DNA from: Closterium sp. NIES-65
Taxonomy: Eukaryota; Streptophyta; Zygnematophyceae; Desmidiales; Closteriaceae
Direction of reading: 5' to 3'
NCBI GenBank assembly: GCA_948144175.1
Contig: CANXME010002096.1
Coordinates: 124,001 to 188,000 of the forward strand
DNA length: 64,000 nucleotides
A model generated the notes under the pieces. It was not told where the DNA came from, did no database searches, and saw nothing but the letters and a program-made list of their open reading frames with translations. A program made the translations under genes and the position numbers. Numbering within the stretch: the stretch's first letter is position 1; each line of letters opens with the position of its first letter. Of this stretch, positions 1 to 12,663 are shown one piece after another.

Positions 1-3000
1 AAAGGGGTTATGGTTATGGACCTCCCCTTGTGTGTTCGGACTGTTACGAACAGTCGACCACGTAACATTCGACCATGTCAACAACTCCCATAGACGCATG
101 ATGACCCCATCAATACCCACCCGGATACTTTCGAGGATTTGAGACGTCCAATTATTGGGGGTGCGGTGGCCAAACTTGTTATTAGCATGCATTTAAGCCA
201 TTCTTCTGCATTCATGCACCTTCTATACATAGGTATGGTAGGTGCCCACTGTCCAGCTACAAGATCATCAAGCCCTAATTAGACCACGGGCTCCAAACCA
301 CAGGTTCTATCTCCCAACGAAAAGGGCACGTTATAGCATTAAATTTTTGGATTAGGATACGTTTGATTGAAACTGCCATCCAAGCCCAACATACTGGGTA
401 GCGCCCCTAGCTGCGATGAAAGTAAACATTGCAGTAAATGTCTGTTTCAATATTTTGTCCCGCTAAAATTCTGTAGGCGTTATATGATGAGTGTTTAGAT
501 CGAGCATCGTTTGTAGTAATGTGGGCAGTCTATCAGTATGGTTGTCAGGTGTGTTCGGGGGGGAAATAGCAAGTGGCTGGTGTACACTTAATGTCCAGCC
601 TTGTTTCCATAAAAGGTAACCACATTGTTGCAGCCCATCACAGGGAACGGTACCCAGTTTACAGGCTCGTGGTCAACGACCTTCACCAGTTTGCGACCTC
701 TGAAGACTTGTAACATGTACAATAACACTCCGTTGATTTATAATGTCACCAACATTCCACACCTGCTTACCCACTGTCGCATCTTTCCGTGGCGAAGGTG
801 TCGAAGGCAGGCAAACGTCTGGGCCAGTTTCAGTCGTTTGTCAGTTATGGGCGGTTAGCCCCGTAGGGAAAATCAAGTGTGCTTTACTTTTGAACCTTTG
901 CGCCGTAAAGGTTCAAAAGCTGGACCATGTGGTTTGGCAATGAACACATGTGGTAGTGGTGGGAGGGATGTGCGTTGGTGGGACCATTTTGTCTTACATG
1001 CATTGTCGTGGTCGAATATTGCTCGCTGTCCTTTTTATGGCCTAGTGTTGTGACATGTCCAACCCAAACTGTGTATCCATGGCCCACTGCAACGTTTATG
1101 CTGTACTGTTTGCAGCCTCCCCTGGTACAGTGAATGACAAGGGGAGACGGAAGTCACACGACAAGAACAACAAATGCCCGGATCATTCGGAATGCGAGAG
1201 TTAACAAAAGGATTTTTACAATGCTTGATTTTTCGTTCAGACGCAGGGGTATCCAGCCTCCCCCACATGGTGGGAAGTCGCGTCCGAGTGTCCTGAAAAA
1301 ACTTCCGGTTGACCCGCACTCATTGAAAAGCTTCCGACCCGAGCCGAGTCTGCTTGGTTCTCCCAAAACATGCTGACCCGGCCATCCTTGCTGACACCCC
1401 TTTTTGGTGCAGTGTCTGCCCATTTATAACTTGTCCACTTGAGTGGGCGGGAAGGCTGGTGGCGGTGGTGACGATCAGGTGTTGCACTGTGGAAAAATGG
1501 GCACGTGCACAGAGGTTTGCGCTGCGTGCAGGCCTGTCAATTGACGGGCATATGCCCTTAATGCCCCGACATTCCAGGCTACTTTAGCTCCAGCTCGACT
1601 GCATAAAGTGTTAGGACCGCCCCGCACCCGTGCCACTAAGTGCTTCGTTCGACCCTTCCCCGGATGCGTTAAGTGCTCCAACCAAGCCTTCCCTACCCAC
1701 AAAGTTTTGATTTCCGGCTCTAGGACCCCCCTCCAAAGAAATTCTGCCAGACCCCACCCCCCAATCCCCCCTCCCCCTCCTTTCTACTTAGGTTGCACGA
1801 CAGCGCCAAGGGGATTTTCCCTTAGCGATTTCTGGTCAATCCCGTGTTTGTGATATCTCTAAGTCAGCTTTGGAGCAGCCGAACTTTCCCAGCTAAGATC
1901 GTGTAGTGCAAAAACGGATACACCCTGTTTCGCGCTAGCAGAGCATCTGGTTGCAGAACATGCACTGGTTGTAGAACGTCACCACGTTTGAAATGGTCTT
2001 ATCACCGACGGTACAAGCACATTCACAAGAAAGCGGTTAGCTAGGATGCTGCATGGTAAAGAACATTAAACAAGCGTTTCAAAGCGGTTGAAAAGGGTAT
2101 ACAGCGATAAAGAAAAAATTTGCCCCCAGTACCACTCCGTCAGCTGGTGCGGCTTTGCCCGCAGGTTTCAGCCATACGGTTTATGGCACCTGACCGCACT
2201 GTAGCAGCGAATCGCGCAAGGTGAGAGGGTCGAGAAACAGGGTGTATCAAGTTTTTACTTCGCCTGCGCCCGTGACCGGGCGTGAAAACACTCAGCTACG
2301 GTCAATACAGGGTCAGACAGGGAGGAGCTGGGGACTCCAAGTATGGGCCCCAGGAACTTCGACAGGCCTGGCTGCGTGAGCCTGAATTGGCTCGGCAGCA
2401 GGAATCTCCAAAGATGCGCTGCTCCTTGGTTTTGGCAGTGTCACTAGAGCTGCTAGCTAGCCACTTCAGCAGCAGGTTTAGTGTGAGTGATGTGAACAGA
2501 GGAACACGGGTTCTAAAAACGCGTTGTACGTTACGTTGATTCTGTTTCTCACTGTTTATACTTTTGGCTGTTATCAGTAGGGTGGCACAGAGCAGAAACA
2601 AATACGTGTAGCAATCCACATGAGATTTTTTATACTGCCCAAGCACTTTGCACATATTATTCCGAAGGAAATTGTTTACCCAAATTTTGCTATTGCACAT
2701 GCATTTCCAGTCGTAGTGGAACAGATGTTCCACCTGTGATGCCGACGGTGACACCTGCGCAGTGAACATGCTGGCTCATCATCGCAGCTGAGGTACTCTT
2801 TGTCGCATGTGAGGTTGTGAGAAAGCACAGAAAACATCCCATTAGGAAGCGTAGCCCCCCTGCACTGTGTCACTTGTTATTTCGAGATCAACGGAACGGG
2901 GTGGATGCATTCAGTGGAGTTTTGTGAACTCGTATATTCCTACTCTTGAAATATGGTGAACACGTACAGCTGTATGGCTGTAAACACCAGTGTGAACTCG

Positions 3001-3892
3001 TTCTGTCACCAGACTTGTTTTTTAAGGCAGCCCCTTTATAATCTGCAATCAACCGGCGGGATATATTAGATGACAAATCGGGCTGTCCTTCAGCTCAGGC
3101 AATTTTGATGATCGGCTTCGTCGTCGTCTTACAGTACAAGGGAAGAAAGCAGAACACTTGAGGTCGCACGCCAGCGTGCTGCCAATTCATACCACTGTCA
3201 CCCCCGCCAGCGCAATGTGCGCGTGGCACATCCCGCGCCTGCTGGACTGACACAGGCGCCGGAGGAGGGAGGGAGAGAGACACTACTGGCAAAACTACAA
3301 GCCCCCGCCCATCCACCTCCTTCGACAAACTCCCATGAGCTTACGCTACACTCCTTCAGGAAAATCTACACATCCAGACCAAACCTGGTTCTTTCCCACT
3401 AGGGCCAACTTCCCCCGCACCCCGTTGCTGCTTCCTCCTATGTTTCGCTGTCGTGCCAGGGCGTCGGCAGTCAAGTTGGGTAAACTACCCCTGCTGTCAG
3501 CAAGTGGTGTCAATCAATCACTGTAGGCTATGCTCAACCCAACAGCCCCCATCAACCCCCCTTGACCTTCCCCATCCCACCTTGTTTCCCGTCCGCATCC
3601 CCGCGCACCTCCCCCCACACCCCCTCTTCCGAACTCACCTTACAGTACAGTACTCTCTTTTTCATCCCAGTGGCCGTGGCTGGCTGGCAAACAGCAACTC
3701 ACAAAAGCGGATGGGTAGCGCGCTTGCCCACCATGATAACGCTTCACTCACCTCAAATTTGTCACTCAACAAGCTTCATTTCTTGCAAGAACCATCCACC
3801 GCTCCCTCTTGATCCCTGTGTTTGTGGCTGAAAGGTGCGATTATCTTCAGTTTCATCGCCTCATGTACGTTCTTGTGTGATTTCTCTCCGAT
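1..3892. other. No gene recognised
   Basis: Open frames here are short, overlap on both strands and carry no motif I recognise. The stretch contains a perfect 13-bp inverted repeat (887-919) and a C-rich segment (3540-3800) upstream of the bHLH gene. The last few hundred bases probably hold the promoter and 5' untranslated region of that gene, but no convincing TATA box or other element stands out. Confidence 0.5.
887..919. repeat. Perfect 13-bp inverted repeat
   Basis: Arms at 887-899 and 907-919 are exact reverse complements (CTTTTGAACCTTT and AAAGGTTCAAAAG) around a 7-base loop. The outer arm TTTTGA/TCAAAA is shared with palindromes found in the CDPK introns (48757, 48966, 49704, 50605). 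Confidence 0.8.
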
Positions 3893-5847
3893 ATGGCCGA
3901 CACTCTTCTGGAGCTCGCGTGCCCTGGCTCGGCAGCCGAGCCGCCTGGTTCAGCGCCGCGGATTGAACCCCCGCCGCGAGAGAATTTCGAGCTTTTTAAC
4001 AATAAAATAGCAAGGCGAAACGAGTCGGGTCCATTAACAGTCTCGCCTTCCCCCGTCGCGTTCCGCGCTGCTGCGCCTCATAACATCGCTGATCACGCGG
4101 TGGCCGCCGCCGTGGTTGCTGCAGCGGCACCTGCGGCGACGGATCATGCAGGGAAATCGTCTCCGATTTTCTCGCCACCTGCGTCCCTCGCGGCGTTCAA
4201 AGCGTCGCTCGAAGCGCGCACGAAACTCCATGCTAACAACGGCTTGTTGTCGAAACTCCCGCCGAACCTCTCCCCGAGCCTGCTTGCCGAGCTTGCCGGT
4301 GTTGCAAGCGCCACGGGTCAAACAGCAACCGCTCCAAACACCACTGCCGCAACAACTGCCGCCTTAAACGGCGGATTTCAAGTCCCCGCAACTGGCGGCG
4401 GGGGTGGCGGTGGAATGAGAATGGACGAGGCAATTCTGGCGCTGCAGCCGCTTGTTCGATTTGGGATGCAGCAGCAGCAACAGGCGCAGCAGCAGCAACC
4501 GCCACCTGCACAGACGCAAGCGGCGGCGCAAGCAGCGCAGGCGCAGGCGCAAGCGCAAGCGCAGGCGCTCCTGCCCGCGCTGCTCCAGCAATACGCCAAC
4601 CTCCCGTCTTTCGCCCGCAATTTCCGTCAGCAAGATGGCACCGTCACCGCCGCCGGATTACACGGAGCCAGACTTGAAAACACCGCAGCACGCGGCGCGC
4701 TCGGCTCGTCGGCCGCGGCGGCGCTTCAGCAAGCCGTTCTCCGCGACATCGCTCGCGCAACCAGCGCCACCGCTTTCGGCGCTCCTGCCGGCGTCGGCGC
4801 CGGTGCTGTTGGCGCATCTGCGGGTCTCACTCTCTCCCCAAAAAGCGGTTCGATCGGTCGGGACCTTGGCGCGTCGGCAGCAGGGCCGGCGGAGGCGGCG
4901 GAATTGAAGCTGAGTGTCGGAATGCCGACAATCGGCGGGTCACCCGGCGGGGAATGTCGCGACGGCGATTTCACTCGCGAAAACCATCGCCATCGTGCGA
5001 CGCTGCAGGACGACGCGAACGACGACCACGCCCGGCGTCGTACGCGCGACGATCAGCACACTGCCGGCGACAGCTCCGGCGACAGCAACGTAGAGACCTG
5101 CCCGGAGCAACAGCGAGGCGCGGGGTTGGAGGGGGATGGCAGCCCCGCGGAGAATTGCAGCCCGGGGGGACGGGGGGGAAGCAGCGGCGGAACTGGCGGA
5201 GCGGGCAGGGCGGGCATGAAGCGGAGCGCGGGCGCGCTGGGGTCGGGGCTGGACCTGGACGGGCTGGGGGGAGATGCTGCGCGCTCGGTGCGACCGCGCA
5301 CAGTGGCGGAGCGGAAGAGGCGGAACAACATCAGGTATGGCGGACAGGGAAGATGAGGCGTACGATGTTGGTCACCCCGCGCAATGCGCACAGTCTGCGG
5401 CCATGCAAATCTTCCACGCGCGCTGTCCGCCGTGCGCGCTGTCTGCCATGCGCGCTGTCCGCCGTGCGCGCTGTCTGCCATGCGCACTGTCCGCCGTGCG
5501 CGCTGATCGCCATGCGCGCTGTCCTTATCGACGCGCTTTCTTCATCTTACCCTCCCTCTTCCGCGTTGTCCCCCCATCAACTCCCCAGACCTTTCCTTTT
5601 CTAAGGAATCTTTTCTGTACCCCTCCCCCTCCCCCTCCCCCTTTCCCCCTTTCCCTCATTCCCCCTTTCCCCGCGCTGCAGCCACCGCCTGGAGCAGCTG
5701 AAGGCGGCGATTCCGCTGTGCAATCCGCGCATCACCACGGAGACGCTGCTGTGCGAGACGCTGACGTACATTGACGCACTAAAGGCCAAAATCCGCAACT
5801 TGCAGGCTGAGAAGGCCAACCTGCTCGAGCACGTGCTGACTCTGTAA
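3893..5847 (+). CDS. bHLH transcription factor (two exons)
   Basis: Joined exons 3893-5334 and 5682-5847 give 535 residues; the intron is GT-AG with a long C/T tract before the acceptor. The bHLH domain lies at the very C-terminus (about residues 467-523). Basic region RTVAERKRRNNI is encoded by exon 1, and the split codon AG|C makes Ser481 before HRLEQLKAAIP (helix 1), a loop with NPRITTETLL, and helix 2 with TYIDALKAKIRNLQAEK. The Glu and Arg of the AERKRR segment are those that contact E-box DNA in this family, so nuclear E-box binding is expected. The first about 460 residues are low complexity (Ala, Gln and Gly runs) with no domain I recognise. The start at 3893 is the first in-frame ATG of the open frame. 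The subfamily is not assignable by eye. The intron position inside the basic/helix 1 boundary supports a real gene rather than a chance frame. Confidence 0.87.
5408..5527 (+). repeat. Minisatellite in the bHLH intron
   Basis: Imperfect units of about 16 bp (alternating gcgctgtccgccgtgc and gcgctgtctgccatgc) run about seven times within the single intron of the bHLH gene. Confidence 0.7.
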
Positions 5848-6032
5848 CAAGCAGTGAAACCAGTGGTGTAACCAGCAGCGTAATCAGGATTCAGCAGTGT
5901 AACGAGTGACATGTGACTCAACAGTTGGATGGGTCGAAGCCTGCAGCAGTTTGTTTCAGCAGCCCACGTTCTGTGTGGGACAGCCAGCAACAGCAGCAGC
6001 AGCCAGCAACAGCACATGGATGGATGGACAAT

Positions 6033-6085
<53 letters not shown>

Positions 6086-7415
6086 GCACATGCTGCTCTG
6101 TGGCTAGAATGATGGATATATGGATGGACGGATAGATGGGTTGTTTTGCTCTTCAGCTGCACCTGCATCCTCCAATTTAATTCGATGGCCTTTTTTTTCC
6201 GGAGTCAGCTACAGGGTCCAGGTGTCTCCTGCACCCATTCAGCCGACTCTAGAGCACCGTCCACTATCACCACCGTCCACTATCACCACCGTCCACTATC
6301 ACCACCATGACCATCACCAACCCCATCGCCACCACGTGCATCGCCAGCAGCAGCATCGCCAGGACCCACCAGCATCATACCACTCCTCACTCCTATCCTA
6401 CTACTTCCCGTCGTTCCCTCTGTGTCATGACAGCGTTCTCACTGTTGGCTATGGTTCCATCCTCCCCACTTTTGCCTACGGCAGTCATCACTTTTTTTGT
6501 TGACTCCACAGGTCTCTGTCCAGCGGCTGTGGCTCATCATGCCGCCCCCACTTTTGAGTTTTGAGGCATCTTAAAACTCCCACAATTCATCTTTGAGTCG
6601 GCTAACAACTGGTTATTTTCCTGGCGGCGGCTCTTCACCCCACTTTTGGCTGGATCCAGCGGTCCCAGCCCTGGGCCAGTCACCCCATCCTCCTTCGTTC
6701 ATCTGCTGGCTGGATGCTGGCTGTGCTACTTGCTGGCTGCTGACTTGCTGCTATCTGGCTGCTGCTGACTCATCTGGCTAGCAGCTCTTCACCCCACTTT
6801 TAGCTGGAGGCACTGGCTCCAATCCTGGTCCAGTCACCCCACCCTCCCTCCTCCATTCCTCTTTTTTCTGCTCCAAGGCTGTGCTAGTGGGGCTGCTACT
6901 TGGCTTCTGAATGGCTCTAGTGAAGTATGCTGCTTAGACAGCCCTTTTCAGTGCGACCACTCTGCTTTTCAGTCTGTAGAGGCTTGTGTGTTCCTCTGTT
7001 GCGGCCTTATTTGTAGTGCTTGGTTTTTCAATGCTCAGTTTGCAGTATTGGTAGATCTGTTTCCAGTGGGGTAGTCTTGAGCAGAGAGAGAGAAGGGAAA
7101 GTGTGAGCACGCAGAAATCAATGGGCATACTAAACAAGTCATGAACAAATGTGGTGATATTATTCCCGTGCCACTAAAAAACTGTGAGCTGGGGCAAGGA
7201 TACTATTATGCTAAACGAGATGATGTGAACAATCCTGTTAGCAGACACCCAACTGTGGTGCGGTGCAGCACAGTGCGGTGGAGCATGGTGAAATGCAGTG
7301 CCATGTGGGAAGTAAGGCATCGTAAGTAAGCTGTGCAATTTGCACCCTCTGATACGACTTGGACTTGAGAACACTGAATAAAACCAAGAGGCCCAAGGAG
7401 TGACTACCTTGCACT
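5848..7415. other. Intergenic / bHLH 3' region with CAG run
   Basis: No gene is recognised between the bHLH stop and the end of the RING-WD40 gene, which converges from the other strand. The proximal part probably holds the bHLH 3' untranslated region. It contains a CAG run (6033-6083) and short CACC-rich repeats (6240-6310). Confidence 0.5.
6033..6083 (+). repeat. (CAG)17 microsatellite
   Basis: Seventeen uninterrupted CAG units about 185 bases after the bHLH stop. All three frames are open through it, so the poly-Gln, poly-Ala and poly-Ser frames are artefacts of the repeat. Confidence 0.9.
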
Positions 7416-10400
7416 CTAGACACAGCCAGTGACAGAGCCAGCCACCTTCCCCTCCCACACGCACAACCGGCCGTCAAACCCTCCTGACAGCAGCAGCAGC
7501 GAGGCTGCAAGGTCATCCCTCCACCCACTGCTGCCATGGCCCGTGGTGACTTCAGTAGCAGCAGCAGCAGCAGCATCGGAAGGAGCAAAGGCGAGAGCAG
7601 TGCATGGCCCTTGAATGTGTGACTGCGGTTGAGCATGTGAGAGTTGTCTCCATGGGGTGATGCTGACGTCAGCGCCATACCCATGCATGTGCCACAGCTG
7701 GTGGGATGATGAGGCATGGCAGGGTGTGCAGGGGGAGATACGGCCTTGATTGATGTGTGCAGAGATGGGTGATTAGCTTGTCAACGCTCCAGAAGGACGA
7801 CCTACTGGAATTTTTGCATAAGAGTAACGAGTGACGAATATAAGATGTGCCGGGACGATATTGAAAGGCGGCAATTAAGTGACAATACTGAATATGACCG
7901 ATGTGAGTGGGAGCATGGGTTATATGGAGGGAGAAGATGGGTGATTGGACGCCGAGTGCAAGTGTGGGCTTGCCAGCTTGGCAACAAAATACCAAAACTG
8001 CGTGATGAGACAAATGCATGACTCTTTTGGCACCTCAAAAACAGTCCACATTTGTGTGATGAGACACATGCCTCATTTCGTAAACAAGTACAGCCATGAC
8101 AAAGTGATTTGCGCATACATGATCACTTTATAAAAACATAATCCACACCACCACACCCGGCACCACCACACCCCACACCACCACATATTCACAGCACTAC
8201 ACCCCACAGCACCGCACATCCGTCCATACCATGATGGAGCCATCAGCAGCGCCAGCGGCCAAAAGCGGGCGGCACACTGCCAGCGACAGCAGCGCGGGCG
8301 GCGGAGACGAAGCATCCGTGGTGGTGGCGGTGGGGCCAGTGACTGTGGTGGTACCAGTGGTGCTGGCGCTGCTAACACTGCTGCTGCTGCCGCTGTTGCC
8401 AGATGTGACAGGCATGGCATGGTTGGGAGTCAAGAGCATGATGCTGCTGCTGCCATGCCACACCTCCACCCGCCCATCCTCCCTCGCACACAGGATCAAA
8501 TCCCCCTCCTCTTCCACCACCACTGCTCGCACACTCACATTCACACCAACACTCGCACTCCCACTCGCACTCGCACCCACCCCCTGAACCCCCATCCCCG
8601 CTCCCTGCCCCAAGCCCATGCTGCTTCCGAGTGCTCTTGTGCTGGTAGTGAGGCTTCTACAAACGAGGACGGCCATGGGGGAGTGGTCTGGGCGCCACCA
8701 GAGACGAATGGTGCCGTCCCACGATCCACTGACAACCACCTGAGAATCCACCTGAAGGGAGGAGACAGGCGCTGTGTGCCCCTCCATACGAGCTAGTAGG
8801 GAGAAGGATCCCTGAAGGGGAGATGGGGGAAGGGAGGGGGAGGGGGGAAGAGGGGAGGGGGAGGGAAGAGGTGGGGTTGTTAGTGGGAGGTGAGGAAGAG
8901 GGAAGTGGGGCGGGGGGGAGTGGGGAAGGGGGAAGTGGGGGGAGGGAAAGTGGGTGGGGGGGAAGTGGGTGGAGGAACGAATTTGTTTGCAAGCAAAGGA
9001 AGCAAGAATGAGCGTAGGAGATGAGAGGGGCGAAGCGGAGGCGATGAGAGGGGTGAAGCGGGGGCGGAGAAAAGAAAAGGATGGGAAGGGGTGAACAAAG
9101 AAAGGTCGAAGGACGAGGCGGTGAAAGAGGAGAGGGGGATGGGAGAGAGGGTGAGGGAGAGTGGGTGAAAAAGGAGAGGGTGAAGGAGGAGAGGGAGAAG
9201 GAAGAGAGGGAGAAGGAAGAGAGGTTGAAAAAGTTTCTGAAGGAAAATCCACTCACATCAGCATTGGGAGCCCAGGCCTTGACAGTGCGATCGCCACTCC
9301 CACTGTACACTACATACTCGTTACAGCCACCAGATGCTGCTGCTGCGCCGCCATCCTCACTATAATCACCGGGTTGCGGTGCAGCCAATGACAGCACACC
9401 GGAGTATCGCCAGTCCTTCTCCTCGCTCCATGTGGTAACCAGATGCGGGGCGGTTACGGGTGCTGTAACCGATGTGGTAACCAGATGTGGCGCGGGTACA
9501 GGTGCAGTGACCGATGTGGTAACCAGATGAGGGGTGGATGTGGGATGGGTTGGGTTGGTGGGGAGAGCAGGTGCTGAGGAAACTAGAAACGAGGGGCAGG
9601 AGGGAAGAGGAGGGGCGGAAGGAAGAGAAGAGGAGACAGTAGGTGGGAGGAAAGGGTGGGTAGAAGCCAAAGGAGAAGGGGGAGGAAGAGATTGAGAGAT
9701 GTCCCAGGCGTGGAAAGAGCCTCCGTAGTCTCCACACACAAGCAAATGGCCGTAACTGATGGCTGCGCTGGCACCACGTGGCGCCGCGGTATTGGCGAGC
9801 GTGAGAGCAGTGATGCGATGGGCCGGGCCTGAGAGCGTGTGGAGAAGAGAAGCATCCTGGAAGGCACACACACGGAAACAGGGCACAGGAGCGGGAGCAT
9901 GAAGCGGGGGATGGGAGGGGGTATGCGCACGTTCTTGGAGTGACAACACAAACTGGAAGCAACCGCCATGCATTTTCATGGCGTGAGAGAGCACATGGAA
10001 TGAACTTTGTGCACATACCAGAATCAGCATGGAATGACAACACATACTGGCAGATACCACAGTGCGTGCTCATAGTAGTAAACTATGCACACATGGCATG
10101 CACAGAATGTTTATGGAATTATAACACATACCGGGAGGGACCACATGCGCACGGTCTTGTCAAATGAAGCGGTAAAGAGAAGAGACGAGTCGCTGGTAAC
10201 CGCCACAGCCGTTACATTATCACGATGCGCCGCCACTTCGCGTAACATCACCATCTCACTCGCACCATCCAGCTCCGATTTCACAACATTCGATCCTGAC
10301 CCCTCATCAACGGAACCTGACCCTTGATCTTCCAATCCGGACCTCCCTGGCCCATCCTTGATCTCATTCCTGTGTGCCTCGCCCCCTTCACAGTTGTCCC

Positions 10401-11196
10401 TCTCCGTATTTCTTCCCTGCTGGCCCCCTGCTTCGTTATTATCACCTCCTGTATCATCTGCTTCGTCCTCAACCCTTCCCTCATTGTCACACCCTCCTTC
10501 TTTAATACGCGCATCAATAGCTGCTCTATGGTCGGTGCCTGCAGTCCTTCCCAGAAGCCACTCCCGTTCCGACTGATATTTCCTAAACTTGCTATCCCCG
10601 CTATTATCACAAATTGGTGCCTGTTGCGGTGTAGATGTGTCACCACATCTGGTGTGACTACTTTCGCGTCCCGTCACTAACCCTAATTTCGCGTGCCGGA
10701 AGCAACCCCTCCTGCTACTGCTTCGAAGCCTGCTGTTCTGCCTAGCGCCGCTAACGTCATTACCGTTTTCCGCTAGCGTCTTGATGTCTGCGTCAGTAAC
10801 GGCGGTCGTTTCAGTGCGACTCGAGCTACGGATCGCGTGAAGCAATCTTAATAGCTCGATATTCTTGGGAAATCCGTCCACGCGTCCGTTCGCGGAGCGC
10901 GACCGTACAGAGCATTCTGGGCACCGCACGATCAATGACGTGGCGTTAGCCGCGGCTGCGGAAGGCGCGGAAGCAGCGGGAGCGGAAGCGGAGGGGAGAG
11001 CGGAGGCCGGGCCCGAAGGGGGAATCAAGGCAGAAGAACTAGCGGAGGCGGACGAGGGGAGGGTCCACGGCGCGGCGAGCGCGGTTATACACGTGGCGCA
11101 GAGAGAGTGGCCGCAGGACGTGAGGACACGCGGCACGGCGGAGTCGTCGTCGAATTCTGACACGCACACGACGCACTCCGGCAGCAAAAGCACCAT
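7416..11196 (-). CDS. RING finger plus seven-blade WD40 protein (four exons)
   Basis: Exons 11196-10132, 9856-9257, 8811-8218 and 7622-7416 join in phase 0 throughout and give about 821 residues. The N-terminal RING has Cys8, Cys11, Cys28, His30, Cys33, Cys36 and, after a Ser/Ala/Pro insert of about 50 residues, Cys92-Pro-x-Cys95. A charged linker (about 100-310) follows, then seven WD-type blades ending DKTVRMWSL, YGGSFHAWD, GDRTVKAWA, WDGTIRLWW, EDGRVEVWH, ADGSIMVWT and FDGRLCVWE. The count of seven, closed only by the last exon, supports the 3' exon. RING proteins act as E3 ubiquitin ligases and WD40 propellers bind substrates, so a single-chain ligase is the likely role. The exon 3 donor (GAT|GTGCGG) and exon 4 acceptor are less certain than the rest; ending at a TAG at 8197 is the alternative. 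A Pro/Ser-rich stretch with a three-fold HLVTTS repeat lies between blades 2 and 3. I cannot assign a named orthologue. Confidence 0.8.
8821..9236 (-). other. AG-free pyrimidine tract in RING-WD40 intron 2
   Basis: On the transcribed strand about 415 bases upstream of the exon 3 acceptor are almost pure C/T and contain no AG dinucleotide until the CAG acceptor. This suits scanning for the first downstream AG in 3' splice-site choice. Open frames over this tract on both strands are compositional. Confidence 0.7.
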
Positions 11197-11461
11197 GGCT
11201 ACTGGGATCGACGAACTCTAGGGTTGCACGGTGTGGTTCGACAATGTGAACATAAATAAATTATGTACCAGTTTAGTTCCCTCTATGTGAGAATGGGAAG
11301 CAATATTTACAATTTGAAACCCTCAGTTGCATTTAAAAAAATTATCAAATGCTAACTCCAAGTTAAACGCCAAGTATCCGGACCTAATTGACAATAAAAT
11401 ATACAACACACCTTTGGGGTCGGCCTGTGCTTACTAGCTACAAGAACGTTCTAATCAGCTT

Positions 11462-12663
11462 TTACATCCTGACTGTGACAACGCCAGATCGCACGTCCGT
11501 CCATCTGGTGCGTGCCGCCTCGCCACCACCCAAGATTGCATGAATCCGCTGAATCTGGACTCGCATCGCCTGAAGGAAACACATTAACGACGGAAAGAGA
11601 AGAAAAGGTTAGAAGGAGTTTCATGCGAAAACCCTCCGAAACGCATATGCACGTCTGATTGAAAAGAGGGTTTCGAAGACAAGGAGATAAACAACCAGGG
11701 TCACTTAAAAATTACCTGGCGAGGGTTTCGAGGACGCGTGCAGGCTCCGCACTTGAGGCCGGAATCGTCGAACACATCAGTGCAGCGCGAGCAGAGCCCT
11801 GGGCACCGCGGCTGCTCGCAGTGCTTCAAGCAGGATATGCGACCGCACCCGCACTGCGACACATCGAGTTGTCGCACGTGCGACCGGATTGCGTCCACCT
11901 CTGCCACCGTGGCGCACTTACAACCGTCCATTCGGAAGCTCTGGATGACAGATGAAGCTGGTGCTGACGCTGGTGCCGCGGAAGGTTGATAACCATACCG
12001 ATTATAAACTATTGCTGGTGCTGGTGCCGAGGAGGTGGAGGCGGAGGGTTGCGATGGCGTAATAGCCTGAAGGAAGGCCAGGATGTCGCAGCCTTTCAGG
12101 TTGCAGCAATGGTCGACCGAAATCTCGGTGACACTGGGAGCCAGTGCCTTGGTCTGCAAATTAAGAGACAGGAGGAGGAAAGCGAAGCATAACGTCAGAT
12201 TTTTATGGTTTAGATGTTCCGTAATTTCACAAATCCAACAATTTTCATTGCCAATTGGATTGCCACGAATTGTTCCGTTACGTGGTAACGAAAAGAGGGA
12301 CATACTGGAGTTCGGTGAACTTACACGAATGAGGTTGATGAGCGACTTTCCGGTAATTCCGGAACCAGAGAGCTGAAGAGAATCGACGTTTCCTGCACCC
12401 GCGCGTCGCAGCATGACGCCGAGTTCGTAGTCCCAAACCCGGTGAGCCATCTTCCGAGGAATGTCAATTGACTGCCATAGGGAAGAGTCGCTCCCCGTTC
12501 GAAACCACTCCTTGTTGACACAGAGACTGCGGGCCCGCGAGGGCATGTCCAGACGGGAGAATATCGAGAGCAGTATGTCTCGAGGAAGCTCTGATGCTTT
12601 TGAGGATGGTTCGGGCATAGTTGAATCACTTGGAGTGGTGTACGAGAAAGCAGAGTAATCCAT
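11462..12663 (-). CDS. F-box protein with Cys-rich C-terminus (three exons)
   Basis: Exons 12663-12325, 12153-11716 and 11569-11462 join in phase 0 with GT-AG introns of 171 and 146 bases and give 294 residues. The F-box is near the N-terminus (about residues 23-67: ELPRDILLSIFSRLDMPSRA, then CVNKEWF and LWQSIDI), the Skp1-binding motif of SCF ubiquitin ligases. The middle has weak leucine-rich character (SLQLSGSGIT, VTEISVDHC). The C-terminal third carries many Cys and His (QCGCGRISCLKHCEQPRC, then CSRC and CGAC), which looks like a metal-binding module. The substrate is unknown. The small last exon (35 codons, ending VVTVRM) is supported by a pyrimidine tract and phase but by no motif. Confidence 0.78.

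Noticed and set aside
2302..2769. 155-codon minus-strand frame
   Set aside because: No motif, no Pro-rich or repeat explanation either, but no splice or codon evidence to support it as a gene.
8657..9252. Pro/Ser-rich extensions of the WD40 frames
   Set aside because: They lie in the pyrimidine tract of intron 2; GT and AG sites with matching phase remove them.
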